Positions 6,178-11,804 of a stretch of DNA of 11,804 nucleotides are shown piece after piece. A program made the translations under genes and the position numbers. The DNA comes from an uncultured Deinococcales bacterium (lineage in GTDB: Bacteria > Deinococcota > Deinococci > Deinococcales > Trueperaceae), in assembly GCA_937934635.1 (NCBI GenBank), contig CALGZD010000182.1, forward strand, positions 1 to 11,804. The letters are read 5' to 3'. The notes beneath the pieces are model-generated. The model searched no databases, was not told the DNA's origin, and saw only the letters and a program-made list of their open reading frames with translations. Position 1 is the stretch's first letter, and each line of letters begins with the position of its first letter.

Positions 6178-7398
6178 TTAGGCATCCTGCCCTTCAAACT
6201 CTTTCAGTACGCGCATAGCTTCAGTCACATCTTTGTCACCTCTGCCTGAAAGATTAACAACAATGATTTCATCCGATTTCATTTTGCTTGCCATTTGCAT
6301 ACAAGAGTAAATGGCATGAGAACTTTCGAGCGCAGGTATGATGCCTTCGATTTCACTTAAAGCCTTAAAGCCTTCCAAAGCTTGACCGTCATCAACGCCT
6401 ATATATTGGGCAATGCCTTCTTTAGCATAGTAAGAGTGCTCAGGACCAACGCCTGGATAATCCAACCCTGCCGATACAGAGTGTGCAGGTGTAATTTGAC
6501 CATTTTCATCTGACATAAGGTACATCAGCGAACCGTGTAATACACCTGTTTTACCAGCAGAAATACTCGCTGCATGAGCACCAGTATCTACACCGTGCCC
6601 TGCAGCTTCTACGCCATAAAGCAGCGGGCGCTCGTTTTCAGGAAGATAAGCAAAAGGTGCAAAAATGCCAATTGCATTTGAACCGCCACCAACACAAGCA
6701 ATGACTGCATCAGGAATTTTGCGCCCTTCTGCTTCTTCAAGTTGATCTATCGTTTCAAAGCCAATGACACTTTGAAAGTCACGTGTCATCATTGGGTATG
6801 GGTGAGGTCCGATAACTGAACCAATAATGTAAAAGGTATCTCGTACATTGGTGACCCAATCACGAATGGCTTCGTTGGTAGCGTCTTTAAGTGTTTTTGT
6901 ACCACTGCTGACGGGGCGGACTTCAGCACCAAGAAGTTTCATCCTGAATACATTGAGCGCCTGACGGCGAATATCTTCTTCACCCATATAAACAATGCAA
7001 TCAAGATTAAAAAGGGCTGCTGCGGTTGCAGTTGCCACACCGTGTTGTCCTGCACCTGTTTCAGCAATCACCCGTTTTTTGCCAAGGCGTTTTGCAAGAA
7101 GGGCTTGCCCAATCGTGTTGTTGATTTTGTGTGCACCTGTGTGGTTCAGGTCTTCACGCTTTAAGTAAATCTTTGCTCCACCGCAGTGCTTTGTCAGATT
7201 ACTGGCAAAGTATAAGCGACTTGGACGTCCCACATACTTTTTTAAATAGTCGTGAAATTCAGCTTGGAATTCAGGATCTTGAGCAATTTCGTTATAGGCG
7301 ATGGTTAGTTCATCGAGTGCTGGTATGAGTGTTTCAGGAACGTAGCGTCCGCCAAACATTCCGAAACGTCCACGTTCATTAGGTAATGGAAATAACAT
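6178..7398 (-). CDS. trpB: Tryptophan synthase beta subunit
   Basis: 406 residues, full length, TrpB1 type. PLP enzyme joining indole with L-serine to give L-tryptophan. Seen: [14 protein letters not shown] (11-24); [16 protein letters not shown] (79-94) with K91 as the PLP Schiff-base lysine (Salmonella K87); AETGAGQHG (112-120) with catalytic E113; the phosphate cup VGGGSNAIG (236-244); PGVGPEHS (315-322); ALESSHA (356-362); and LSGRGDKD (383-390), whose Ser contacts the pyridine nitrogen. First gene of a trpBA pair; trpC/trpF/trpD/trpE are not adjacent, so the pathway is split in this genome. The ATG at 7398 has AAAGG about 11 bases upstream, a longish spacing. The upstream leader contains no Trp-codon-rich reading frame, so classical ribosome-mediated attenuation is not indicated. 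Confidence 0.98.
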   Translation of the reverse strand: MLFPLPNERGRFGMFGGRYVPETLIPALDELTIAYNEIAQDPEFQAEFHDYLKKYVGRPSRLYFASNLTKHCGGAKIYLKREDLNHTGAHKINNTIGQALLAKRLGKKRVIAETGAGQHGVATATAAALFNLDCIVYMGEEDIRRQALNVFRMKLLGAEVRPVSSGTKTLKDATNEAIRDWVTNVRDTFYIIGSVIGPHPYPMMTRDFQSVIGFETIDQLEEAEGRKIPDAVIACVGGGSNAIGIFAPFAYLPENERPLLYGVEAAGHGVDTGAHAASISAGKTGVLHGSLMYLMSDENGQITPAHSVSAGLDYPGVGPEHSYYAKEGIAQYIGVDDGQALEGFKALSEIEGIIPALESSHAIYSCMQMASKMKSDEIIVVNLSGRGDKDVTEAMRVLKEFEGQDA

Positions 7399-7471
7399 AA
7401 TAACAATGACCTTTCTGAGGTTAAAAAGTAAGGTTGAGAAATAAGATTGAAAAATGATGATTACAAGTACT

Positions 7472-7494
7472 TCAAGATATAGCTATAACCTTGA
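7472..7494 (-). promoter_or_regulatory. Dyad in the trpBA leader (possible operator or hairpin)
   Basis: A perfect 10-bp palindrome TATAGCTATA (7478-7487) is flanked by TCAAG (7472-7476) and CTTGA (7490-7494), offset by one base. It lies about 75-95 bases upstream of the trpB start, downstream of the likely -10. It could be a repressor site or RNA hairpin; it does not match a TrpR box that I can recognise. Confidence 0.3.
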
Positions 7495-7523
7495 TAGTAG
7501 TTGAGTTTTAAATTGTAAAAGGG

Positions 7524-7529
7524 ATTATA
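7524..7529 (-). promoter_or_regulatory. Likely -10 element of the trpBA promoter
   Basis: Reads TATAAT on the minus strand, a perfect -10 hexamer, placing transcription start near 7517 and giving a leader of roughly 118 bases. No good -35 is seen at 16-18 bases (CTAGAT at 17), so an activator or other sigma contact may be needed. Confidence 0.4.
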
Positions 7530-7736
7530 GTAAATTGAATAACGCTATCTAGTACTTACCAGCGTTGATGATGCCATTTGTAGCTTCTAGGTGTGCGAAC
7601 ACGAGGCTTTTTCAATTGCATAGCTACAGTTTAGATGAGTTTGAAGCTTTTGTCTAGCCTAAATTAATAGTTCTGCCTAATGCTAGTCGTTGCAAACTTA
7701 ATATTATGTTTAATTAACGCTAATGCTTTAGACTAA

Positions 7737-7782
7737 ACTGAAAGAAGAAAGTCACTGAAAGAAGATGACAGAAGAAAGTCAC
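7737..7782 (+). repeat. Overlapping short direct repeats before the 48-codon ORF
   Basis: ACTGAAAGAAGA occurs at 7737-7748 and 7754-7765 (17-bp step), and GAAGAAAGTCAC at 7744-7755 and 7771-7782 (27-bp step). This is a partial local duplication running into the start of a small ORF. Confidence 0.75.
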
Positions 7783-7911
7783 AATCAATCAGCAGAAAAA
7801 GTTGCCTTTAAAACCGAAGGGCACACAAATTACGAAACTGTAGCTATGTTTGTGACTATGACATTTATGATTCATTTCGGTATTAGACTAAAGATGCCTC
7901 AAGCAAAGTAG
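7765..7911 (+). CDS. Possible small protein, 48 residues, unrecognised
   Basis: Open frame from ATG 7765 to TAG 7909-7911. N-terminal half is polar and acidic (MTEESHNQSAEKVAFKTEGH), then a short stretch rich in Met and Phe (VAMFVTMTFMIHFGI, about 27-41) and a basic end. The hydrophobic part is short for a membrane span. A purine-rich GAAAGAAG precedes the ATG with almost no spacing and comes from local repeats, so ribosome-binding support is poor. It may be chance coding or a remnant. It lies 86 bases before the better-supported 83-codon gene on the same strand. Confidence 0.25.
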   Translation: MTEESHNQSAEKVAFKTEGHTNYETVAMFVTMTFMIHFGIRLKMPQAK

Positions 7912-7997
7912 TATTTGTAAGTTTTTTTCAACAGCTCTAGATGTTTCTGAAGCAGTTGATATCTATTTTACAAATGCAAAAGTGATAGGAGTTAACT

Positions 7998-8249
7998 ATG
8001 GTTGTACCAAGTTGGCAAGAAATCATTGATGATGTTTTAGAGGTTTTAACATTTAAAGAATCATTAGAGCCAAATAATCAATTGACTGCTAAAAACAATC
8101 CCAAAGATGAAACTGCAGAAGACATGTTGGATGTTTTGCTTATCCATAAGTTTCAGTGTGGACACAGTATTAAAGTTCCAAAGCATCGTTATGATTTGGA
8201 AGGTCAAGATTTTCCGAAACTGTGTAAGGATTGTAGTGAGAAAAAATGA
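7998..8249 (+). CDS. Small protein (83 aa) with CxH...CxxC metal-binding pattern, unrecognised
   Basis: I do not recognise the family. The frame is preceded by an excellent Shine-Dalgarno, AGGAG (7987-7991), six bases before ATG 7998, which is why I take it as a real gene. Residues 5-20 and 38-50 look helical and acidic (DDVLEVL, EDMLDVLLIH). The C-terminal third holds C54-G-H56 and C76-K-D-C79, separated by a basic stretch KVPKHRY (59-65): four potential zinc ligands in a treble-clef or ribbon-like spacing. It is hydrophilic throughout, with no signal peptide, so cytoplasmic. No operon partner apart from the doubtful 48-codon ORF. No clear terminator follows; a hairpin GCTTA-TT-TAAGC at 8260-8271 lacks a T tract. 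Confidence 0.65.
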   Translation: MVVPSWQEIIDDVLEVLTFKESLEPNNQLTAKNNPKDETAEDMLDVLLIHKFQCGHSIKVPKHRYDLEGQDFPKLCKDCSEKK

Positions 8250-8395
8250 AGAATAGATGGCTTATTTAAGCGGGAAAGCAATGATAATCAAACAGCATGT
8301 TTCCAAACGAAGTGTAATGAACAATTCTGCGATAGATTTTTGGAGTAAATTTCGCAGCAGTTACCACTAAACTGTGTTCATTCATAAACTGTAAA

Positions 8396-8465
8396 GGTGT
8401 GTCCTATAGATTTTAACAGCAAACTAGGTTAGCTATATCGTTTTCAATTTTCAACAGGACACACC
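8396..8465. mobile_element. 70-bp element with IS-type terminal inverted repeats (solo remnant or mini-MITE)
   Basis: GGTGTGTCCT at 8396-8405 is matched exactly by AGGACACACC at 8456-8465, and similarity continues inward (CCTATAGA against CCTGTTGA), about 13 of 15 bases. GTGTGTCC ends of this kind are common in IS5-group elements. The interior is far too short for a transposase, so this is a deletion remnant or a tiny non-autonomous element. Target-site duplication is not evident. It ends 11 bases before the -35 of the SRP RNA promoter. Confidence 0.6.
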
Positions 8466-8476
8466 CAAAAACAACC

Positions 8477-8505
8477 TTTACAAATGTGTTGTAGCCTGAT
8501 ACACT
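8477..8505 (+). promoter_or_regulatory. Sigma70-type promoter of the SRP RNA gene
   Basis: TTTACA (8477-8482), 17-base spacer, TACACT (8500-8505): 5/6 and 4/6 matches. Predicted start near 8512, just before the RNA body. Confidence 0.7.
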
Positions 8506-8511
8506 TTTCTT

Positions 8512-8596
8512 CGCTCCGTCGGCTTAACGCGGTGGCAACCTTCGAAATGGGTCAGGTCGGAAGAAGCAGCCCTAAGGAGTGTTTGTTAGGTGCCGT
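8512..8596 (+). ncRNA. ffs: Small (4.5S-type) signal recognition particle RNA
   Basis: The conserved domain IV core is plain: GGGTCAGGTC-GGAA-GAAGCAGCCC (8539-8562 region), with the GGAA tetraloop and the asymmetric/symmetric internal loops that bind the Ffh M domain. Lower helix pairing is visible: CGGC (8520-8523) with GCCG (8592-8595), AAC with GTT, CTT with AAG, GGG with CCC. There is no Alu domain, so it is the short bacterial type. The RNA works with Ffh and FtsY in co-translational membrane targeting. Compared with the usual GTCC-GGAA-GGAA tip, one C-G pair below the tetraloop is missing. Ends are estimated from promoter position and helix closure; no standard terminator is seen, and the 3' end overlaps the 3' end of the convergent GGDEF-EAL gene by about 11 bases. 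Confidence 0.88.
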
Positions 8597-10580
8597 TAAT
8601 GTTTTGGCGGGGCATTTCCTTTTCAGCAAGATTTTTAAAGCCCACAATATAACCTGATGATGTATGTTGCTCTAAGAAGTTATTAACATCTACTACCGAG
8701 ATTGGTTTACTAAAAAGGAAACCTTGTGCTTGGTCACATTTCAGGGTGTTGAGTATGCTAAGTTGTTTGGTATCTTCGATGCCTTCTGCAATAGCTGGAA
8801 TATCTAAATTGTGTGCTAGTGAAATGATCGTTTGCACAATGCCTGAATGCAAAGCACCGTCACCACTGATAAAGGACTTGTCAATTTTCAGAGCATCAAT
8901 GGGTAAGCTGTGTAGATAGCTAAGTGAACAGTAACCTGTACCAAAGTCATCAATGTGTGTTCGGATACCTCGGCTACGTAAGCGATTTAAAAGCTCTGCA
9001 CCATAGTCCATATCTTCCATGAGTAAACCTTCAGTGATTTCAAGATTGATGCTACTTGGATTAAGTGGGAATTTTTCGATGATGTCACTCATCGCAGTAT
9101 CAATATCAGGAATGCTAAACATACTTGGTGATAGGTTGATGCTTAATTTGAGTTCATAACCTGTTTTTTCTTGCCAAGCAACTAAGTTGCCACAAGCTTT
9201 TTCTAGTAGCCAGAGTGTAATTGGGGTGATTGCACCTGTGTCTTCGGCAATGGGGATAAACTCAGCAGGGGAAATGAGTCCGAATTCTGGGTGTTGCCAA
9301 CGCAATAGAACTTCAAAGCCCATGAGCTTGTTAGAAGGTAGGCTAAGAATTGGGTGATAGAGTGGAAAGAGTTCTTTGTTGCTAAGTGCTGTACGCAGGT
9401 CGCCTTCAAGCTGTAAGCGTCTACCTACATCTGAGTTGCTATGCAAAGATTTATTGAAGATAGTGTAGCGTGCTTTGCCAGATGTCTTTGAGTGATACAT
9501 ACTTAGTTCTGCATCTCCCATCATGGCGTCAACACTTGTGTAGGTTGTGGATGAGTTAGTTTCTGAATCTTGTTCAGGACTATGCTTTAAACGTAATACT
9601 TCATTAGTCTCAATAATTGAGAAAACTACACCGATGCTAGCAGTGATAAAGACATCTTTTTCGTTGATTCGAAAGGCTTGTTGAATTTTTGCTTGTAGAC
9701 GCTCAGCTACCTTGGTGGCATCATCACGGGTTTCGATATCAAAAAGTAAAATGGCGAATTCGTCTCCACCAAGTCGCGCTACAATGTCATCAAAGTGAAC
9801 GCTATGACGAATGCGTTGTGCGATGGCACGCAATAGGTGGTCTCCTATTTGGTGCCCCAGACTTTCGTTGATGATTTTGAATCTATCTAAGTCAATATGC
9901 AAAACAGAAATCTGTTTTCTATAGGTATCAGGATTGACAGCTATTGACTCTAAAGTTTGAGACAAACGCTCTTTAAATAGGCGGCGGTTATTGAGTCCAG
10001 TCAGTAAGTCATGTGTTGCATGATAGCTTAATTGTTTGGCAGTTTTATAGTATTGGCTAATATCTTTTGAAGTACTTATTGTGGCAACTACATTGCCTTC
10101 TTTATCAAAAATGCCTTGAAGTTGGCATTCAAGCCAGATGGGATTGCCATTTTTATGTAGCGCTCTAAACTGAAATTTTAACCTCGGTTGTTCATTTCCT
10201 GTTTTAAAGTTTGCAAATACATTAAAGGCTGCTGTAGTTTTTGAAAGATCATTTGGGTGGACAAACTGTTTGGGGTATTTATTGATGAGTTCATCATTTG
10301 TGTATGCGAGTAAAGTATGACACGTTGATGCAACATAAAGAAGTTTTCCATCAACATCATGCATACAGACTAAATCGTGTGTACTCTCAGCTATTAAACG
10401 AACTTGCTCTGCATCTTTTTTAGACAGCAATGCATTGCTTTCTTGGTTAATAGTCTCTTTGATGAAGTCTGGTGTAGTATCAGCTTGAGTGGGGTTTGGT
10501 ATTTGGTTATGTGTATCTTGCCCTAAAGCAATTTCAGATAAGGGACGAGTCATAGTATCTTTTACTTTAGTCCTTGGCAC
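8586..10580 (-). CDS. PAS-GGDEF-EAL protein (c-di-GMP diguanylate cyclase/phosphodiesterase)
   Basis: 664 residues counted from a GTG at 10580; ATG at 10553 (codon 10) is an equally good start, as neither has a clear ribosome-binding site. No membrane span, so cytosolic. PAS domain about 58-178 (DLVCMHDVDGKLLYV, then KNGNPIWLECQ and the C-terminal ATISTSKDIS). GGDEF domain about 186-376: HDLLTGLNNRR (190-200), DLDRFKIINESLGH (230-243), RLGGDEFA (269-276) with an intact active-site GGDEF, and a polar insertion around 330-350. The I-site is HxxD (262-265), not RxxD, so product inhibition is doubtful. EAL domain about 388-640: EVLLRW (423-428) in place of EAL, N482, E514, D544-D545 in DDFGTGY, K565, E599 and Q619, so the usual metal and catalytic residues are all kept. 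Hydrolysis of c-di-GMP is likely; synthesis is possible. Confidence 0.95.
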   Translation of the reverse strand: MPRTKVKDTMTRPLSEIALGQDTHNQIPNPTQADTTPDFIKETINQESNALLSKKDAEQVRLIAESTHDLVCMHDVDGKLLYVASTCHTLLAYTNDELINKYPKQFVHPNDLSKTTAAFNVFANFKTGNEQPRLKFQFRALHKNGNPIWLECQLQGIFDKEGNVVATISTSKDISQYYKTAKQLSYHATHDLLTGLNNRRLFKERLSQTLESIAVNPDTYRKQISVLHIDLDRFKIINESLGHQIGDHLLRAIAQRIRHSVHFDDIVARLGGDEFAILLFDIETRDDATKVAERLQAKIQQAFRINEKDVFITASIGVVFSIIETNEVLRLKHSPEQDSETNSSTTYTSVDAMMGDAELSMYHSKTSGKARYTIFNKSLHSNSDVGRRLQLEGDLRTALSNKELFPLYHPILSLPSNKLMGFEVLLRWQHPEFGLISPAEFIPIAEDTGAITPITLWLLEKACGNLVAWQEKTGYELKLSINLSPSMFSIPDIDTAMSDIIEKFPLNPSSINLEITEGLLMEDMDYGAELLNRLRSRGIRTHIDDFGTGYCSLSYLHSLPIDALKIDKSFISGDGALHSGIVQTIISLAHNLDIPAIAEGIEDTKQLSILNTLKCDQAQGFLFSKPISVVDVNNFLEQHTSSGYIVGFKNLAEKEMPRQNINGT

Positions 10581-10856
10581 ATAAGTGAAATATCATCAAA
10601 GTTAAACGCTTTCTTGCGAGTTTTAGAAATTGAGTTAGTGGAAATGACTAAAGAGGTAGGCAATAAATATACTCACGTGAATTTGTGTTTTATGAGAAGG
10701 TAAGTGCAAGATTATCTGAAGGTAATTGAGGGTATTTTGCCATAAATGAAGAATAAATTAATCTTTTTCTGAGATAGATTGATGCTTGATTGACAAGCCT
10801 TTGCTAAACTCAACGTAACCTCTACAGCACATATAACGTGTGTTCATAAGACTGAA
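10581..10856. other. Gene-poor region upstream of the GGDEF-EAL gene
   Basis: No coding frame of note. The left part must hold the promoter of the minus-strand GGDEF-EAL gene, but no strong hexamers are seen. On the plus strand a TTGACA (10790-10795) is not followed by a good -10 at normal distance; TGC-TAAACT (10802-10810) could act as an extended -10. The stretch leads into the hairpin terminator at 10857. Confidence 0.4.
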
Positions 10857-10894
10857 AGTGACCGAGCTCTACCACGCTTGGTCACTGTATTTTT
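10857..10894 (+). terminator. Hairpin terminator between the GGDEF-EAL and dehydrogenase genes
   Basis: AGTGACCGAG (10857-10866) pairs with CTTGGTCACT (10877-10886), 10 bp with one G-U, around a 10-base loop, then GTATTTTT. As a plus-strand signal it has no known gene in front of it. On the minus strand the stem is followed by TTTCAGTCTT, a weaker tract that could terminate the dehydrogenase transcript. Confidence 0.65.
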
Positions 10895-10900
10895 AGTCAC

Positions 10901-11068
10901 TAGACTTGTTCTGAAATAAAAACTGGTGCATCATTACTGTTCTTTTTCCAACCCTCACCTCTAACGCCTCTCCCAAGCTTGAGAGAGGAGAACTAAACAA
11001 TTGACCAGAAGCTTGTGTTTTTAGGGTGGTGAGGGTTAAGCCTTAAAAGTTACTTCAGAACAGCTCTA
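10901..11068. mobile_element. 168-bp MITE-like element with 19-bp terminal inverted repeats
   Basis: The left end TAGACTTGTTCTGAAATAA (10901-10919) matches the reverse complement of 11050-11068 at 16 of 19 bases. Both ends begin with TA, consistent with a TA target duplication as made by IS630/Tc1-mariner transposases. Inside are a perfect 10-bp inverted repeat AACCCTCACC/GGTGAGGGTT (10950-10959, 11028-11037) and a smaller CCTCTC/GAGAGG hairpin. The interior AACCCTCACC...CCTCTCCC resembles a motif found in many dispersed proteobacterial repeats. There is no open frame, so it would need a transposase elsewhere. Confidence 0.65.
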
Positions 11069-11120
11069 ATGAGTAAGAATTAACTCACTTAGTGTGTACA
11101 GTTGTTACGTGGAAACGCCA

Positions 11121-11146
11121 GTATAATCCGTAAGTGTAATCCGTAG
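11121..11146. repeat. 13-bp tandem duplication just beyond the dehydrogenase stop
   Basis: GTATAATCCGTAA (11121-11133) and GTGTAATCCGTAG (11134-11146), 11 of 13 identical, four bases from the minus-strand stop codon at 11150-11152. Confidence 0.7.
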
Positions 11147-11149
11147 CCC

Positions 11150-11804
11150 CTAACTATTTTCAATTCGCTCAATCAACGCCTGAGGTACCTCAATCCCATT
11201 TGCTTCAGCATTGTGTTTAAACTCATGCCTACGTACACCAGGCAAACGAACCCCTTCTTTTGTTTCTAATTCCCCAAGCATATCTTCGATGCGAGTGTCG
11301 TAGTCAGCACCGCCAATTTTCTCTGGTGACATAGCAATGATAATTTGCCCAACATTCGGCGCTGGACCTTCGTTATCTGCAAACATTGGTGCGTTGTATG
11401 ACCAGTTACCACCTGTTAAACCAGCAGCCATAATGTCGACCATCAAGCCAAGTCCGTAACCTTTTGCACCACCTAAGGGTGCTAGACCCCCTGCTAAACC
11501 AGCTTTAGGGTCAGTGGTTGGGTTGCCTTCACTATCCATTGCCCAACCAAGGGGAATCTCTCGACCTTCGGTGGCAGCTTGTTTGATGTTGACTTTTGCA
11601 GTCGCACTAGTTGCCATATCAATCACAATAGGCGCTTCATCTGGCTTAGTTGGTCTAGGCGCACCAAAGCCAATTGGGTTTGTGCCAAAGAATGAACCTT
11701 TACCACCATAAGGTGTCACTGAGCGTGGCGCATTGGCAACCATCAAACTGACTAAACCTTCTTCAGCAAGGAGGTTGTTGAACCAACCCACAACGCCTGC
11801 GGAA
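11150..11804 (-). CDS. Malate/L-lactate dehydrogenase-family oxidoreductase (Ldh type 2), 5' end off window
   Basis: 217 residues of the C-terminal part are present; the frame is open to the edge and about 120-130 N-terminal residues are missing compared with the usual 335-350. A GTG near the edge is internal, not a start. Seen (numbering from the edge): PYGGKGSFFGTNPIGFGAPR, the GTNPI.FG.P nucleotide-site signature; VIDMATSATA; a KAGLAGGLAPLGGAKGYGL block, matching GG.KGyGL; and LTGGN. The order and the LPGVRR near the C-terminus resemble DpkA-type delta1-piperideine-2-carboxylate/pyrroline-2-carboxylate reductases, but malate, lactate, ureidoglycolate and sulfolactate dehydrogenases share most of these motifs, so the substrate is open. 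NAD(P)-dependent, not Rossmann-type, cytosolic. A tandem duplication and a MITE-like element follow its stop codon. Confidence 0.92.
   Translation of the reverse strand, partial: SAGVVGWFNNLLAEEGLVSLMVANAPRSVTPYGGKGSFFGTNPIGFGAPRPTKPDEAPIVIDMATSATAKVNIKQAATEGREIPLGWAMDSEGNPTTDPKAGLAGGLAPLGGAKGYGLGLMVDIMAAGLTGGNWSYNAPMFADNEGPAPNVGQIIIAMSPEKIGGADYDTRIEDMLGELETKEGVRLPGVRRHEFKHNAEANGIEVPQALIERIENS

Larger units (their letters stand above)
7399..7764. other. Non-coding region upstream of trpB
   Basis: No convincing gene on either strand. It contains the presumed trpBA promoter and leader (left part, minus strand). A weak GTGT-GCGA-ACAC hairpin followed by GGCTTTTT lies near 7590-7611, but the 4-bp stem is too short to call a terminator. 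The far right end begins a run of overlapping direct repeats (7737-7782). Confidence 0.5.

Noticed and set aside
7399..7530. trp attenuator with leader peptide upstream of trpB
   Set aside because: The leader has no short ORF with TGG codons and no terminator/antiterminator pair that I can find.
8266..8385. A 39-residue minus-strand ORF beside the 70-bp element
   Set aside because: No ribosome-binding site, no recognisable sequence, and not within the inverted repeats, so a transposase fragment is not supported.

Overview
This is an AT-rich chromosomal window from a bacterium. The small Alu-less SRP RNA, the signal-peptide S41 protease, the PAS-GGDEF-EAL protein and the MCC-like carboxylase together suggest a Gram-negative, probably proteobacterial, heterotroph. 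No single gene fixes the genus, and TrpA carries a GVTGAR loop that I associate less with typical Enterobacteria, so I leave the lineage open. There are no tRNA genes, CRISPR arrays, phage genes or complete transposons.

Layout. A 5'-complete but 3'-truncated acyl-CoA carboxylase carboxyltransferase gene (minus, 1-1004) leaves the window at the left edge. It diverges from a plus-strand run across a spacer packed with four different tandem-repeat arrays (1071-1355). The plus-strand run is a MOSC-domain protein (1363-1878), a protein with an N-terminal HEPN-like motif and two CBS domains (1973-2689), a PfkB-family sugar kinase (3117-4055) and a secreted S41-type protease (4122-5225). It ends at a strong intrinsic terminator (5247-5287). 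trpA and trpB follow on the minus strand as a two-gene tryptophan synthase operon (5395-7398) with abutting stop and start codons.

Right half. A mostly non-coding stretch (7399-8511) holds an uncertain 48-codon ORF, a convincing 83-residue gene with a CxH...CxxC metal-binding pattern, and a 70-bp element bounded by inverted repeats of insertion-sequence type. The SRP RNA gene (about 8512-8596, plus) follows behind a good sigma70-like promoter, and its 3' end overlaps the 3' end of a convergent PAS-GGDEF-EAL gene (8586-10580, minus). A gene-poor stretch (10581-11149) then carries a hairpin terminator and a 168-bp MITE-like element with 19-bp inverted ends flanked by TA. The window closes inside a malate/L-lactate dehydrogenase-family oxidoreductase (minus, 11150-11804, 5'-truncated).

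How the genes fit together. Most are metabolic or housekeeping genes: acyl-CoA carboxylation, tryptophan synthesis, sugar or nucleoside phosphorylation, imino/keto acid reduction, protein targeting and c-di-GMP turnover. I see no multi-gene defence or biosynthetic system. The recurring oddity is short tandem duplication with a different unit each time (10, 11, 12, 13, 14, 17, 18 bp), repeatedly at gene boundaries: against the MOSC start codon, across the MOSC and CBS stop codons, beside the dehydrogenase stop codon, and in frame inside the protease. The most interesting single points are the HEPN-like/CBS fusion, a G8 tract inside the protease signal peptide, the MITE-like element, and the SRP RNA with a shortened tip.
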